From Burkholderiaceae bacterium (GTDB taxonomy: Bacteria > Pseudomonadota > Gammaproteobacteria > Burkholderiales > Burkholderiaceae_F), in contig JALHMQ010000003.1 of assembly GCA_022843955.1 (NCBI GenBank), positions 62,001 through 126,000 of the forward strand: a DNA stretch of 64,000 nucleotides, read 5' to 3'. The notes under the pieces were generated by a model that worked only from the letters and a program-made list of their open reading frames with translations, did not search any database and was not told where the DNA came from. Position 1 is the stretch's first letter. Each line of letters begins with the position of its first letter. Made by a program: the position numbers and the translations under genes. This document shows positions 19,422 to 27,999 of the stretch, piece after piece.

Positions 19422-20615
19422 ATGAGGTCCGAGGTCCTGCCGCTGGCCACCACCCTCGCGGTGCAGGCGCTGGTATCGATGGCGGTCTTCACGGTGCCGG
19501 TGGTGGCGCCGGTGGCGGCGGCCGACGTCGGCATCGCCGCCGCCTACGTCGGCATGTACATCGCGATCGTCTATGGCATCAGCATGGTGTCGAGCCTGGC
19601 CTGCGGCGATCTGATTCGCAAGGTCGGCGCGATTCGCGTGAGCCAGTTGTCGCTCCTGCTGGCTGCTGCCGCGCTGATGGTGGCGGCAGGCGGCACGTTG
19701 CCGCTGCTGTTGGCCAGCGCGGTCCTGATGGGCGCGGGCTACGGGCCGGTCACGCCCGCCAGTTCGCACGTGCTGGCGCGCACCACGCCGCCGCACATGA
19801 TGTCGCTGGTGTTCTCGCTCAAGCAGACCGGCGTGCCGGTGGGTGGCGCGCTGGCGGGCGCGCTGGTGCCGCTGCTGGTGCTGGCGGCGGGCTGGCGCTG
19901 GTCGCTGCTCGCAGTGGGCGCGGCGTGCATCGGCGTGGCCGTGCTGGCGCAGGCGATCCGCGCCGGGCTCGATGGCGACCGCGATCCGGCGCGCGCGATC
20001 GGTCTGGCCAGTGCGGCCGGTCCGCTGCGCGTGGTCACCAGCGCCCCCGATCTGCGGCGGCTGGCGCTGTGCTCGTTCATCTTCTCGTCGATGCAGCTGT
20101 GCCTGATCACCTACCTCGTCACCTATCTCACCTCGGCGCTCGACTACACGCTTGTGCAGGCGGGACTCATGCTGTCGATGGCGCAAGGTACAGCGATCGT
20201 GGCGCGTATCGGCTGGGGCGTGCTGGCCGATCGCAGCGGGCGGCCGCTCACGGTGCTGGCCGGGGTGGCCGCCGGCATGGCGGGCGGTGCTCTGGGTGTC
20301 GCGCTGTTCACCCCGGCCTGGCCGACGGTCGCGATGGCGGCGGTGTGCGCCGCGTTCGGCGCCACCGCGATCGGCTGGAACGGCGTGTTCCTGGCCGAGA
20401 TCGCGCGCCGCGCGCCGGCGGGCAAGGCGGTGGAGGCCACCGGCGGTGCATTGTTCTTCACCTACTTCGGCGTGCTGGTGGCGCCGCCGTTGTTCGGCCT
20501 CGCGGTCGAGAACGGACTAGGCTATCCGCTGGCCTTTGCGCTGATGGCGCTGCCTGCGCTCGGCGCCAGCCTGTGGCTGTTCAGCCAGCAACGCGCGGCG
20601 CGGGCGGCCCCCTGA
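19422..20615 (+). CDS. Major facilitator superfamily transporter (CynX/NarK-like)
   Basis: A 397-residue membrane protein with twelve hydrophobic segments. Features include ACGDLIRKVGAIRVS after the second helix, GAGYGPVTPASSHVLA in the fourth/fifth helix region, LKQTGVPVGGALAGAL in helix 5 and GVLADRSGRPL between helices 8 and 9. The layout resembles cyanate/nitrate-type MFS carriers, but the substrate is unknown. It is followed after 19 bp by the CitE-like gene, so a carboxylate or CoA-precursor substrate is possible from context only. Confidence 0.83.
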   Translation: MRSEVLPLATTLAVQALVSMAVFTVPVVAPVAAADVGIAAAYVGMYIAIVYGISMVSSLACGDLIRKVGAIRVSQLSLLLAAAALMVAAGGTLPLLLASAVLMGAGYGPVTPASSHVLARTTPPHMMSLVFSLKQTGVPVGGALAGALVPLLVLAAGWRWSLLAVGAACIGVAVLAQAIRAGLDGDRDPARAIGLASAAGPLRVVTSAPDLRRLALCSFIFSSMQLCLITYLVTYLTSALDYTLVQAGLMLSMAQGTAIVARIGWGVLADRSGRPLTVLAGVAAGMAGGALGVALFTPAWPTVAMAAVCAAFGATAIGWNGVFLAEIARRAPAGKAVEATGGALFFTYFGVLVAPPLFGLAVENGLGYPLAFALMALPALGASLWLFSQQRAARAAP

Positions 20616-20634
20616 TCTTCCGCTGGAGTCCTTG

Positions 20635-21438
20635 ATGAGTGAGCGTTCCTTCCTGTTCGTGCCCGGCAATAGGCCCGAGCGATTCGACAAGGCCAGTGCG
20701 TCCGGCGCCGATGCGGTGATCATCGACCTGGAAGACGCCGTGTCGCCGCCTGACAAGGACGATGCGCGCGACGCCGCGGCCGCCTGGCTGGCGGCAGGTG
20801 GTACCGCCTGGGTGCGCATCAACGGTCGCGAGACCGACTGGTTCGCGCGCGACCTGGCGCTGCTGGCGGCCCCCGGCTTGCAGGGCGTGCTGCTGCCGAA
20901 GGCAGAGCGCGCCGACGACCTTGCCGCGCTCGCTGCCCACATGCGCCACGGCAAACCGCTGATCCCGCTGGTGGAGTCCGCGCTGGGCCTGTGGAACGCG
21001 GCGGCACTGGCCTCGGCCCCCGGCGTGACACGGCTGGCGTTCGGCTCGATCGACTTTCAGCTCGACACCGGCATTGGCGGCGATGGTGACGAGTTGCTGT
21101 TCGCTCGATCGCAGCTGGTGCTGGTGTCGCGCGTGGCAGGCTGCCTGCCGCCGGTCGATGGCGTGACCGTCGAGCTGAACGACGCCGCGGTTCTGGCCGC
21201 CGACGTCGAGCGCGCGCGTCGGCTGGGGTTCGGCGGCAAGCTGGCAATCCATCCGAAGCAGGTGGCCGGCATCAATGGCGGCTTCCTGCCTCCGGCGGTC
21301 GAGATCCAGTGGGCGCAGCGGGTGGTGACGGCGGCGGCTGCGGCCGGCGACAACGCCGTGCGGGTGGACGGCAAGATGATCGACCGGCCGGTCATCGAGC
21401 GCGCGCGGGCCATTCTCAAGCTTGCGGAGCGCGCATGA
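20635..21438 (+). CDS. HpcH/HpaI aldolase / CitE-like lyase
   Basis: A 267-residue TIM-barrel C-C lyase of the citrate lyase beta-subunit family. Diagnostic segments are FLFVPGNRPERFDKA at the N-terminus, DAVIIDLEDAVSP with metal-binding acidic residues, WVRINGRETDW with the substrate Arg, IPLVESALG and FGSIDFQLDTG. Genes for the other citrate lyase subunits are absent, so this is a stand-alone CitE-like enzyme acting on a CoA thioester or 2-oxoacid. ATG 20635 is preferred to a TTG one codon earlier. The stop overlaps the start of the next methyltransferase by 4 bp. Confidence 0.85.
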   Translation: MSERSFLFVPGNRPERFDKASASGADAVIIDLEDAVSPPDKDDARDAAAAWLAAGGTAWVRINGRETDWFARDLALLAAPGLQGVLLPKAERADDLAALAAHMRHGKPLIPLVESALGLWNAAALASAPGVTRLAFGSIDFQLDTGIGGDGDELLFARSQLVLVSRVAGCLPPVDGVTVELNDAAVLAADVERARRLGFGGKLAIHPKQVAGINGGFLPPAVEIQWAQRVVTAAAAAGDNAVRVDGKMIDRPVIERARAILKLAERA

Positions 21439-22172
21439 ATCAGGTTCCAGCGGTCGCAGCGGGGCGCCGCAGTTGCAAGCATCACCCCGACCTCGTCACC
21501 GACGAAATCGACTTCCTGCGCCAGCAGGTGCCACTGGCCGGCACGCGGCTGGTCGAACTCGGCTGCGGCAAGGCTGATCTCGCGCGCAAGCTGCTGGCGC
21601 GCGGCACGGTGGCGTCGGTCGATGCGTTCGAAGTGGACGAGCGTCAGCACGCCGCCAACCTGGCCTCGTCGCGTCCGCCCACGTTGCGCTTCAACCGCGC
21701 CGGTGCCGAGAATGTGCCGCTGCCCGATGCCTGCTGTGACGGCGTGCTGATGCTCAAGTCGCTGCACCACGTGCCGCTCGATGCGCTGGATCGTGCGTTG
21801 GCCGAAGTGCGCCGCATCCTCGTCCCCGGTGGCTGGCTGTACGTGTCGGAGCCCGTCTATGCCGGCCCGTTCAACGAAATCATGAAGCTGGTACACGACG
21901 AAGGCGCGGTGCGCGCCGCCGCCTACGCCGCGCTCGAACGCGCGGCGGCGGCCGGCTTGCTCGCCTGGGAAGACGAAATCGTGTTCGACACGCCGCTGGC
22001 GTTCCGTGACTTCGATGACTTCGTCGATCGCATGCTGCGCGTGACCTACTCGGATCTCTTGTTGTCGGACGACCTGATGGCGCAACTGCGCCAGCGCTTT
22101 GCGCCGCACTTGGGTGCTGACGGTGCGCGCTTCGTGCGGCAGATACGCGTCAATCTGATGCGCAAGGAATAG
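21435..22172 (+). CDS. Class I SAM-dependent methyltransferase
   Basis: A 245-residue soluble methyltransferase with motif I LVELGCGKADLARKLL and the motif II and post-motif segments FEVDERQ and GVLMLKSLHHVP, followed by LVPGGWLYVSEPVY (motif VI). It looks like a ubiquinone/menaquinone- or sterol-type Methyltransf_11 protein, but no acceptor-specific signature is seen. The ATG overlaps the CitE-like stop (ATGA), placing it in the same translational unit. It ends the plus-strand run that began with the cytochrome genes. Confidence 0.8.
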   Translation: MNQVPAVAAGRRSCKHHPDLVTDEIDFLRQQVPLAGTRLVELGCGKADLARKLLARGTVASVDAFEVDERQHAANLASSRPPTLRFNRAGAENVPLPDACCDGVLMLKSLHHVPLDALDRALAEVRRILVPGGWLYVSEPVYAGPFNEIMKLVHDEGAVRAAAYAALERAAAAGLLAWEDEIVFDTPLAFRDFDDFVDRMLRVTYSDLLLSDDLMAQLRQRFAPHLGADGARFVRQIRVNLMRKE

Positions 22173-22220
22173 CGCGCGGCGCAGCGCTTAGGTCGGCCGA
22201 CAGGTTCGCCGACAGGCCCA

Positions 22221-22766
22221 TCAATCGATGGCGAGTGCTGCCGCCAGTTTCTGCACGGTCTGCCAGGTGCGCAGCGTCGTCTGCAGCTTGAGCTGGCGTT
22301 CCAGCACGGCGGCCGCGAAGCGCAACTCGCTCTGCTGCGTCGTGCACAGCCAGAAGATCTCGCGACCGCGCACCGCAAAGGCGTCGATCGGCGTGACCAG
22401 CGCGCCCAGGGCGTCGCGCTGCGCCAGGGTCGGCTCGTCCGCCAGGAACATCACGTTCAGCGCCTGTGCCTGCGTCATCAGCGATGCCGCGAACGGCGGC
22501 TCACTCTGCGCGAGCGCCCGCCACTCGGCCTCGCTGCGCAGGAAGGTCGTCACCTCGTAGCCCAGCGCCTGCAGCAGCGCACCCTCGATGCGTCGGGCCA
22601 GCGGCGCCTGCGCGCGCGTCGAGCTGCGAAACAGCAGGTTGCCGCTGGCGATCACGCTGCGCACGTCGGTCAGGCCGATCGACTCGAACGCCGCCACCAG
22701 CACCGGCATCCGCACGAAACGGCCGCCGACGTTGATCGCGCGCAGCAAGGCGACGTGACGTCCCAT
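22221..22766 (-). CDS. DUF1697 family protein
   Basis: A 181-residue protein matching the DUF1697 family: the N-terminal pattern ALLRAINVGGRF, then SVIASGNLLFRS and a C-terminal region with the RTWQTVQKLAA signature. No catalytic residues are established for this family and its role is unknown. It starts 6 bp downstream of the miaA stop on the same strand, so it is probably co-transcribed with mutL-miaA. The upstream plus-strand methyltransferase is convergent. Confidence 0.85.
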   Translation of the reverse strand: MGRHVALLRAINVGGRFVRMPVLVAAFESIGLTDVRSVIASGNLLFRSSTRAQAPLARRIEGALLQALGYEVTTFLRSEAEWRALAQSEPPFAASLMTQAQALNVMFLADEPTLAQRDALGALVTPIDAFAVRGREIFWLCTTQQSELRFAAAVLERQLKLQTTLRTWQTVQKLAAALAID

Positions 22767-22772
22767 TAGCGG

Positions 22773-23699
22773 TCAGAGCGCCCGCACGATCTCGACCAGC
22801 GCTGCCTCGGCGCCACCGGACTGCGGATCGATCACGCGGGCATCGCCCATCGAGCGCAGCCAGGTCATCTGCCGCTTGGCCAGCTGACGCGTGGCAGCAA
22901 TGGCGGCTGTGCGAAACGCCGCGAAGTCGCAGGCGCCGGACAGGTGGGTCCAGGCCTGCCGATAGCCAACGCTGCGCAGCGCCGGCAGATCAGGATCGAG
23001 GTCGCCGCGTGCCATCAGCGCGCGCACCTCATCGAGGAAGCCGGCGGCGAGCATGGTGTCGAAGCGCTGCTCGATGCGCTGGTGCAGCTCGGCACGGTCG
23101 GCCGGCAGCAGGGCGATCGTGGTCAGGGTGAGATCCGGCTTGCGTGGCGCACGTTGCAGTTTCGACAGCGGCATGCCGGTCAGCTCGATCACTTCGAGCG
23201 CGCGCTGGATGCGCTGGCTGTCGGCCGGCGGCAGGCGTGCTGCGGTGACCGGATCCAGCTGCGCCAGCTCCGCATGCAGCGCTGGCCAGCCGCGTTCGCG
23301 GGCGCGGGCTTCGATGCGCGCACGCACCGCTGCGTCGGCCGACGGCAGTGCGCTCAGTCCGTCACGCAGCGCCTTCGCGTACAGCATGGTGCCGCCGACC
23401 ACCAGCGGCAGTCGGCGGCGGGCGCGGATCGTGCCGATCGCCCGCACCGCATCGCGCACGAAGTCGGCCGCCGAATAGGGGTCGGCCGGATCGCGCAGGT
23501 CGAGCAGGTGGTGCGGCACGCGCGCGCGGTCGGCCGCGGTCGGCTTCGCGGTGCCGATGTCCATGCCGCGATAGACCTGCGCGCTGTCGATGCTGACGAT
23601 CTCCAGCGGCACCGTCTGCGCCAGTGTCATCGCCAGCGCGCTCTTGCCGCTGGCGGTGGGGCCGAGCAGCAGCACCGCGTCGGTGGCGCGGTCAGCCAT
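22773..23699 (-). CDS. miaA: tRNA dimethylallyltransferase
   Basis: Adds a dimethylallyl group to A37 of tRNAs reading UNN codons. The 308-residue protein has the P-loop [15 protein letters not shown], the substrate-binding [16 protein letters not shown], the [12 protein letters not shown] block and the C-terminal [12 protein letters not shown] segment, all in family order. An in-frame ATG 6 codons upstream (23717) is an alternative start. It lies 128 bp downstream of mutL, the conserved mutL-miaA order of proteobacteria. Confidence 0.95.
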   Translation of the reverse strand: MADRATDAVLLLGPTASGKSALAMTLAQTVPLEIVSIDSAQVYRGMDIGTAKPTAADRARVPHHLLDLRDPADPYSAADFVRDAVRAIGTIRARRRLPLVVGGTMLYAKALRDGLSALPSADAAVRARIEARARERGWPALHAELAQLDPVTAARLPPADSQRIQRALEVIELTGMPLSKLQRAPRKPDLTLTTIALLPADRAELHQRIEQRFDTMLAAGFLDEVRALMARGDLDPDLPALRSVGYRQAWTHLSGACDFAAFRTAAIAATRQLAKRQMTWLRSMGDARVIDPQSGGAEAALVEIVRAL

Positions 23700-23827
23700 G
23701 ATGATTGACGTGGTCATCCCGACGCACGAGGACGATGGCGGCCAGCAGCGAAGCGGCGGTGGCATGCAGGCGGGCGGCAGGCGGCATCGGGCTCAGTCAG
23801 CGCCTGCAGCGACGACCGGGTCGCCGG

Positions 23828-25672
23828 TCAGCGGCCACGCATGAACAGCCGGTCGAGGTCGCCGATGGACAGTTGCACCCAGGTGGGCCGACCGTGGTTG
23901 CACTGATCGGCGCGTTCGGTGGCTTCCATCTCGCGCAGCAGCGCGTTCATCTCGTCGAGCGTCAGGCGGCGGTTGGCGCGCACGGCGCCGTGGCAGGCGA
24001 GCGTGCCGAGCAGCTCGTTGCGATGCTCGGTCAGCACGCGCGAGCCGCCGAAGTCGCGCAGGTCGCGCAGCACCGCGCGCGCCAGGGCGGCGCCGTCGGC
24101 ATCGGCCAGCAGCGCCGGCACCGCGCGCAGTGCGAGCTGGGTGGGCGCGGCAGGAACGAGATCGAGGCCGATCACGGCAAGCGTGGCAGCGTGTTCTTCG
24201 CTGCTGGCGACATCGAGCGCATCGGCGGCGAACACCTGTGGGATCAGCAGGCGTTGCTGCGGCATCGCATGGGCATCGAGCTGGCGCTTGAGCTTCTCGT
24301 AGACGATGCGCTCGTGCGCCGCGTGCATGTCGACGATCACCAGGCCGCTGCGATTTCGCGCCAGCACGTAGATGCCGGCGAGCTGGGCGATCGCGAAGCC
24401 GAGTGGCGGCGTGTCGTCATCGGTGGGTACGGTCGCTGCAGCGGCAAAGGTGGACAAGTTGGATAGGGTGGACAAAGGCATCGCCTCACCTGCCGGCACC
24501 GCGGTGGCAGCGGGCAACGACGGACGGAGCATGTCCAGGTAGGCCGCCGTCGACTGCGCGATGCCGAGCGTCGCCTGCACCGGTGCTGCCGGGTAGGCGC
24601 GGGCGGCGGCCAGGTCGGCCAGCGTGTGCAGGCTGGCGGCGGCCGGCGCCGGTCGGCGCACGGTCTCGGCCAGCGCCGCCTGCACCGCATGAAGTACGAA
24701 CTGATGCACGGCGGAGGAGTCGCGCAGGCGCACTTCGATCTTGGTTGGATGGACGTTGACATCGACGCGCGCCGGATCGATGTCGAGGAACAGGCAATAC
24801 ATCGGTTGTGAGCTGCCGTGCAGCACGTCGGCGTAGGCGGCGCGCACCGCGTGCGTGAGCACCTTGTCACGCACGTAGCGGCCGTTGACATAGAAGTACT
24901 GCGCATCTGCGCGCGCTCGCGCCGCGGTGGGCAGGCCGACCCAGCCGCGCACCGCGATGCCCGGTGCCTCGGCCTCCACCGTTCGATGGGCGGCAGCGAA
25001 CTCCTCCGGCAGCAGCTTGAGCGCGCGCTCGCGCGGCGAGGTGGACGGCAGTTGCAGCAAGATGCGACCGGCATGGCTGACGCTGAACGCCACCTGTGGG
25101 TGGGCGGCGGCAATGCGCTCGATCTGCGTCACGCAGTGACCCAGCTCGGTCGCCTCGGCGCGCAGGAACTTGCGCCGCGCCGGTGTCTTGAAGAACAGGT
25201 CGGCCACTTCCACCCGCGTACCCACGCTGCCGGCGGCGGCGGTGATGCTGCGACTGCCGCCTTCGGCCTGGATCTCGAAGGCGCTGTCGGCCAGCGCGGT
25301 ACGCGAAGTGATGGTGACCGCAGCCACCGAGGCGATCGAGGCAAGCGCCTCGCCCCGAAATCCGAGAGACGCGACCGCCTCAAGCTCGGCCAGCGAGCCG
25401 ATCTTGCTGGTTGCGTGGCGCGCCAGCGCGAGCGGCAACTCGTCGCGCGTGATGCCGCCGCCGTCATCGCTGACGACGATGCGCTTGATGCCGCCGCCGT
25501 CCAGACGCACCTCGATGCGGCGGGCGCCGGCATCGAGTGCGTTCTCCACCAGTTCCTTGACCACCGAGGCCGGGCGTTCCACCACCTCGCCGGCGGCAAT
25601 CTGGCTCACCAAGATGTCGGGCAGCAGCGCGATGCTGCGCTGCGCGGGCGTGAGCGTGGCCGGGGATGTCAT
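23828..25672 (-). CDS. mutL: DNA mismatch repair protein MutL
   Basis: Couples MutS mismatch recognition to strand removal. The 614-residue protein has the GHKL ATPase motifs KELVENALDAGA (catalytic Glu40), DDGGGI and GFRGEAL, a Pro/Ala-rich linker (about 340-430) and a C-terminal dimerisation domain. That domain contains DMHAAHERIVYE (D448, H450, E454, E459), fitting the D-x-H-A-x2-E-x4-E endonuclease motif of MutL proteins from organisms without MutH; QCNHGRPT near the C-terminus corresponds to the CPHGRP motif with Asn for Pro. The start MTSPATL was chosen by family length. A TATAAT (minus strand, 25680-25685) lies 7 bases before it, so the message might be leaderless. Confidence 0.95.
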   Translation of the reverse strand: MTSPATLTPAQRSIALLPDILVSQIAAGEVVERPASVVKELVENALDAGARRIEVRLDGGGIKRIVVSDDGGGITRDELPLALARHATSKIGSLAELEAVASLGFRGEALASIASVAAVTITSRTALADSAFEIQAEGGSRSITAAAGSVGTRVEVADLFFKTPARRKFLRAEATELGHCVTQIERIAAAHPQVAFSVSHAGRILLQLPSTSPRERALKLLPEEFAAAHRTVEAEAPGIAVRGWVGLPTAARARADAQYFYVNGRYVRDKVLTHAVRAAYADVLHGSSQPMYCLFLDIDPARVDVNVHPTKIEVRLRDSSAVHQFVLHAVQAALAETVRRPAPAAASLHTLADLAAARAYPAAPVQATLGIAQSTAAYLDMLRPSLPAATAVPAGEAMPLSTLSNLSTFAAAATVPTDDDTPPLGFAIAQLAGIYVLARNRSGLVIVDMHAAHERIVYEKLKRQLDAHAMPQQRLLIPQVFAADALDVASSEEHAATLAVIGLDLVPAAPTQLALRAVPALLADADGAALARAVLRDLRDFGGSRVLTEHRNELLGTLACHGAVRANRRLTLDEMNALLREMEATERADQCNHGRPTWVQLSIGDLDRLFMRGR

Positions 25673-25754
25673 CGCGGCGATTATAGGAAGGCTCGGCATG
25701 TGCCTCGGGTTTACCCGTCGCCTTTGGCCTGGCTGCGGCGCGCGGGTGCTCGCG

Positions 25755-25850
25755 TATGATCTTTCGCAGTCCGGTCAGGCGCGGGACACCCCGAAGACAA
25801 GACGTCGACCGGCATTCGCATGTGCACATGCCGGGCCGCAATCGCGGCCC
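25755..25850 (+). promoter_or_regulatory. Structured leader between mutL and dedA
   Basis: A TATGAT -10-like hexamer (25755-25760) is followed by two overlapping inverted repeats. CCGGCAT pairs with ATGCCGG around the 14-base perfect palindrome GCATGTGCACATGC (25818-25831), and GGGCCGC (25833-25839) pairs with GCGGCCC (25844-25850), followed by TTCTGCTGT. The hairpins share two bases at 25833-25834. No -35 element is clear. This may be a dedA leader with alternative folds; function unproven. Confidence 0.4.
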
Positions 25851-25917
25851 TTCTGCTGTGCACTGTCCCATCGGCTGCGATCACCTATCCACCTACCCGG
25901 CGAACCGGCGCACATCC

Positions 25918-26589
25918 ATGGAAGGCATCGACTGGATCGAGCTGTTCAATGCGATGGACAAGTTCCTCATCGGCATCGTCGAGAGGAACGTGGTCATGTT
26001 CTACGTGGTGCTGTTTGCGATCTTCTTCTCGGAAACCGGGCTCGTCTTCATGACGTTCCTGCCCGGCGACTCGCTGCTGTTCGTCGCCGGCGCCGTCAGT
26101 GCGCTGCCGCAGGCGCAGGCGCAGGGACTCAACGTGTACCTCTTGATGCTGATCATCGCGATCGGCGCGGTGCTCGGCAACTCATTGAACTACCAGATCG
26201 GCAAGTGGCTGGGGAACAAGGTCTACGACGGCAGCATTCGGTGGATCGACAAGACCGCGCTCGACAAGACGCACGCGTTCTACGAGAAGCACGGCGGCAA
26301 GACGGTGATGATTGCGCGCTTCGTGCCGATCGTGCGCTCGTTCGCACCGCTGGTGGCAGGCGCCTCCGGCATGGACTACCGCAGGTTTCAGATCTACAAC
26401 GTGCTCGGAGCAGTGATCTGGGTGCTCACCCTCGTCTACGGCGGCTACCTGTTCGGCAATGTTCCGATCATCCGCGACAACCTCGGCATCATCCTGATCG
26501 TCGGCATCGGCATCGTGCTCGGCCCCTTGCTTCTGGCTGCTTTGTGGCGCTGGGGCCGGCGCAGCATGCAGCGCAACCCGGTCGCCTGA
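25918..26589 (+). CDS. DedA family membrane protein
   Basis: A 223-residue inner-membrane protein of the DedA/SNARE-associated family, now linked to polyprenyl-phosphate or phospholipid flipping. Diagnostic parts are FSETGLVFMTFLPGDSLLF in the first half, with the conserved E and the G-D-S motif, and RFVPIVRSFAPLVAGASGM in the second half, with the conserved Arg residues. Hydrophobic helices cover most of the protein. The ATG at 25918 was chosen because the N-terminal IDWIELF helix begins there; earlier in-frame ATGs encode hydrophilic, non-homologous sequence. Its leader contains two hairpins, described separately. Confidence 0.9.
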   Translation: MEGIDWIELFNAMDKFLIGIVERNVVMFYVVLFAIFFSETGLVFMTFLPGDSLLFVAGAVSALPQAQAQGLNVYLLMLIIAIGAVLGNSLNYQIGKWLGNKVYDGSIRWIDKTALDKTHAFYEKHGGKTVMIARFVPIVRSFAPLVAGASGMDYRRFQIYNVLGAVIWVLTLVYGGYLFGNVPIIRDNLGIILIVGIGIVLGPLLLAALWRWGRRSMQRNPVA

Positions 26590-26614
26590 GCCGTCGCAGG
26601 CCGTCGGCTTGCTG

Positions 26615-27235
26615 ATGCGGCTGATGGTGCTGCCGACCCGCATCGACGCCCAAAGCAATCTGTTTGCCGATGCGGTGCTGCCGTGCGGCCTGACGTACGA
26701 GTCGGCGTTCCTGTCGGTCGATGAGGAGATGCGACTGGTCGAGGCCGTGCGCGACCTGCCGCTGGCGCCGGCCGACTACCGCGGCTTTACCGCGCGTCGC
26801 CGCATCGCGTCATTCGGCGCGTCGTACGACTTCTCCTTGCGACGGTTGCGGCCGGCGCCTGCCATGCCGGTGTTCCTGCGGCCGCTGCGCGATCGGGTTG
26901 CGGCGCGGCTGCAGGTGCCGCCTGAACGCGTGGTGCATGCGCTGGTCACCGAGTACGCAATCGGCACGCCGCTCGGCTGGCATCGCGACACACCGGAGTT
27001 CGAGGCCGTGGCCGGCGTGTCGCTCGCTGGCGCATGCGAGATGCGCTGGCGCCGCTATCCGCCCCAGCCACGTGCCGCGATGTTCACCCTGGTGGTCGCG
27101 CCGCGATCGCTGTACGTGATGACGGGCGAGGCGCGCTGGGGCTGGCAGCACAGCGTGGCCGCCACGCCCGCGTTGCGTACCTCGATCACGCTGCGCACGC
27201 TGCGGCCGTTCACGGCACCGCTCACCACAGCTTGA
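26615..27235 (+). CDS. AlkB-like Fe(II)/2-oxoglutarate dioxygenase
   Basis: A 206-residue dioxygenase of the AlkB group, likely to demethylate alkylated nucleic acids. The iron ligands are H123 and D125 (GWHRDTPEF) and H179 (WGWQHS), with R188 and R194 in RTSITLRTLR as the 2-oxoglutarate and substrate arginines. The length is close to E. coli AlkB, and the arrangement of the HxD, H and R-x5-R elements is complete. It lies downstream of dedA on the same strand and overlaps the 3' end of the opposite-strand anti-sigma gene by 14 bp. No Ada or AlkA gene is close, so regulation by alkylation cannot be inferred. Confidence 0.85.
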   Translation: MRLMVLPTRIDAQSNLFADAVLPCGLTYESAFLSVDEEMRLVEAVRDLPLAPADYRGFTARRRIASFGASYDFSLRRLRPAPAMPVFLRPLRDRVAARLQVPPERVVHALVTEYAIGTPLGWHRDTPEFEAVAGVSLAGACEMRWRRYPPQPRAAMFTLVVAPRSLYVMTGEARWGWQHSVAATPALRTSITLRTLRPFTAPLTTA

Positions 27236-27992
27236 CGCAGAAGCCGGAGAAGACGAAGGCCGAGGGTGCCTGGCCGGGCCGCGCCGGCGCGTCCTCGATC
27301 GACACAGCGAGCCGCGGCACGTTGGCGAGCAAGGCCTCCGACGACGCTGGCATGTCGAATTGCGTGCTTCCGGGTGGCGCGGCAGGCAGCGCGACGCCGA
27401 GTGGGATCGGCGGCAGATCCTTGCCTTGCGCATCGCGCGGCAGGGCCCACACCTGGGCCACTTTGCCGGCCGGCACCTGCCAGGGACGCAGCGATTTGAC
27501 CGTCACGCGCGTGCCGTGGCGGGTCGAACTCACCAGGACGTGCGGCACATTGTTGGCATCGGTCAGCAGGCCGACATAGCTTTGCGGCAGTGCCTGCTGC
27601 CGCTGCGCCAATTGCTCGAGCGAGACCAGGGTGTCGGGCGCCAGCCGCACGATGCCCACCGTCAGCACGGCGCCGAGCGCGAATCCCAGGGCTGGCTTGA
27701 ACCAGTCCGCCAGCCAGGTGCGTTTGGGCGCGGCGGCTGCTGCGGCCGGCGCAGTGGACCGGCGTGGCTGGATGCGGGCGTCGATGGCTTCCCACACGCG
27801 CGCGGGTGGCGCCTGCGCCGGCACCGACGCCGCCAGTTTGGCCAGGCGGCCTTCCCACGCTGCCACCGCAGTGCGCGCTGCCGGTAACTGGCGCAGCAAC
27901 TGCTCGAAGCGTCGCCGCGCCCGGCCGCGCAGCGTCCCGAGCACGTACTCGGCGGCGAGGCGGTCCAGCAGCTCGGGGCGGTTGTAGTTCAT
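27222..27992 (-). CDS. Membrane anti-sigma factor (RskA-like)
   Basis: A 256-residue protein expected to hold its partner ECF sigma factor inactive. The N-terminus (1-60) contains the helical sigma-binding region LAAEYVLGTLRGRARRRFE. A single membrane helix spans about 100-118 (ALGFALGAVLTVGIVRLA), and the C-terminal part is periplasmic and RskA-like, with the VSLEQLAQ and PASSEALL regions. The gene starts 7 bp downstream of the sigma factor gene, the standard cotranscribed pair. The signal released by regulated proteolysis is unknown. The 3' end overlaps the convergent AlkB gene by 14 bp. Confidence 0.85.
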   Translation of the reverse strand: MNYNRPELLDRLAAEYVLGTLRGRARRRFEQLLRQLPAARTAVAAWEGRLAKLAASVPAQAPPARVWEAIDARIQPRRSTAPAAAAAAPKRTWLADWFKPALGFALGAVLTVGIVRLAPDTLVSLEQLAQRQQALPQSYVGLLTDANNVPHVLVSSTRHGTRVTVKSLRPWQVPAGKVAQVWALPRDAQGKDLPPIPLGVALPAAPPGSTQFDMPASSEALLANVPRLAVSIEDAPARPGQAPSAFVFSGFCVKLW

Positions 27993-27999
27993 GGCTGCG

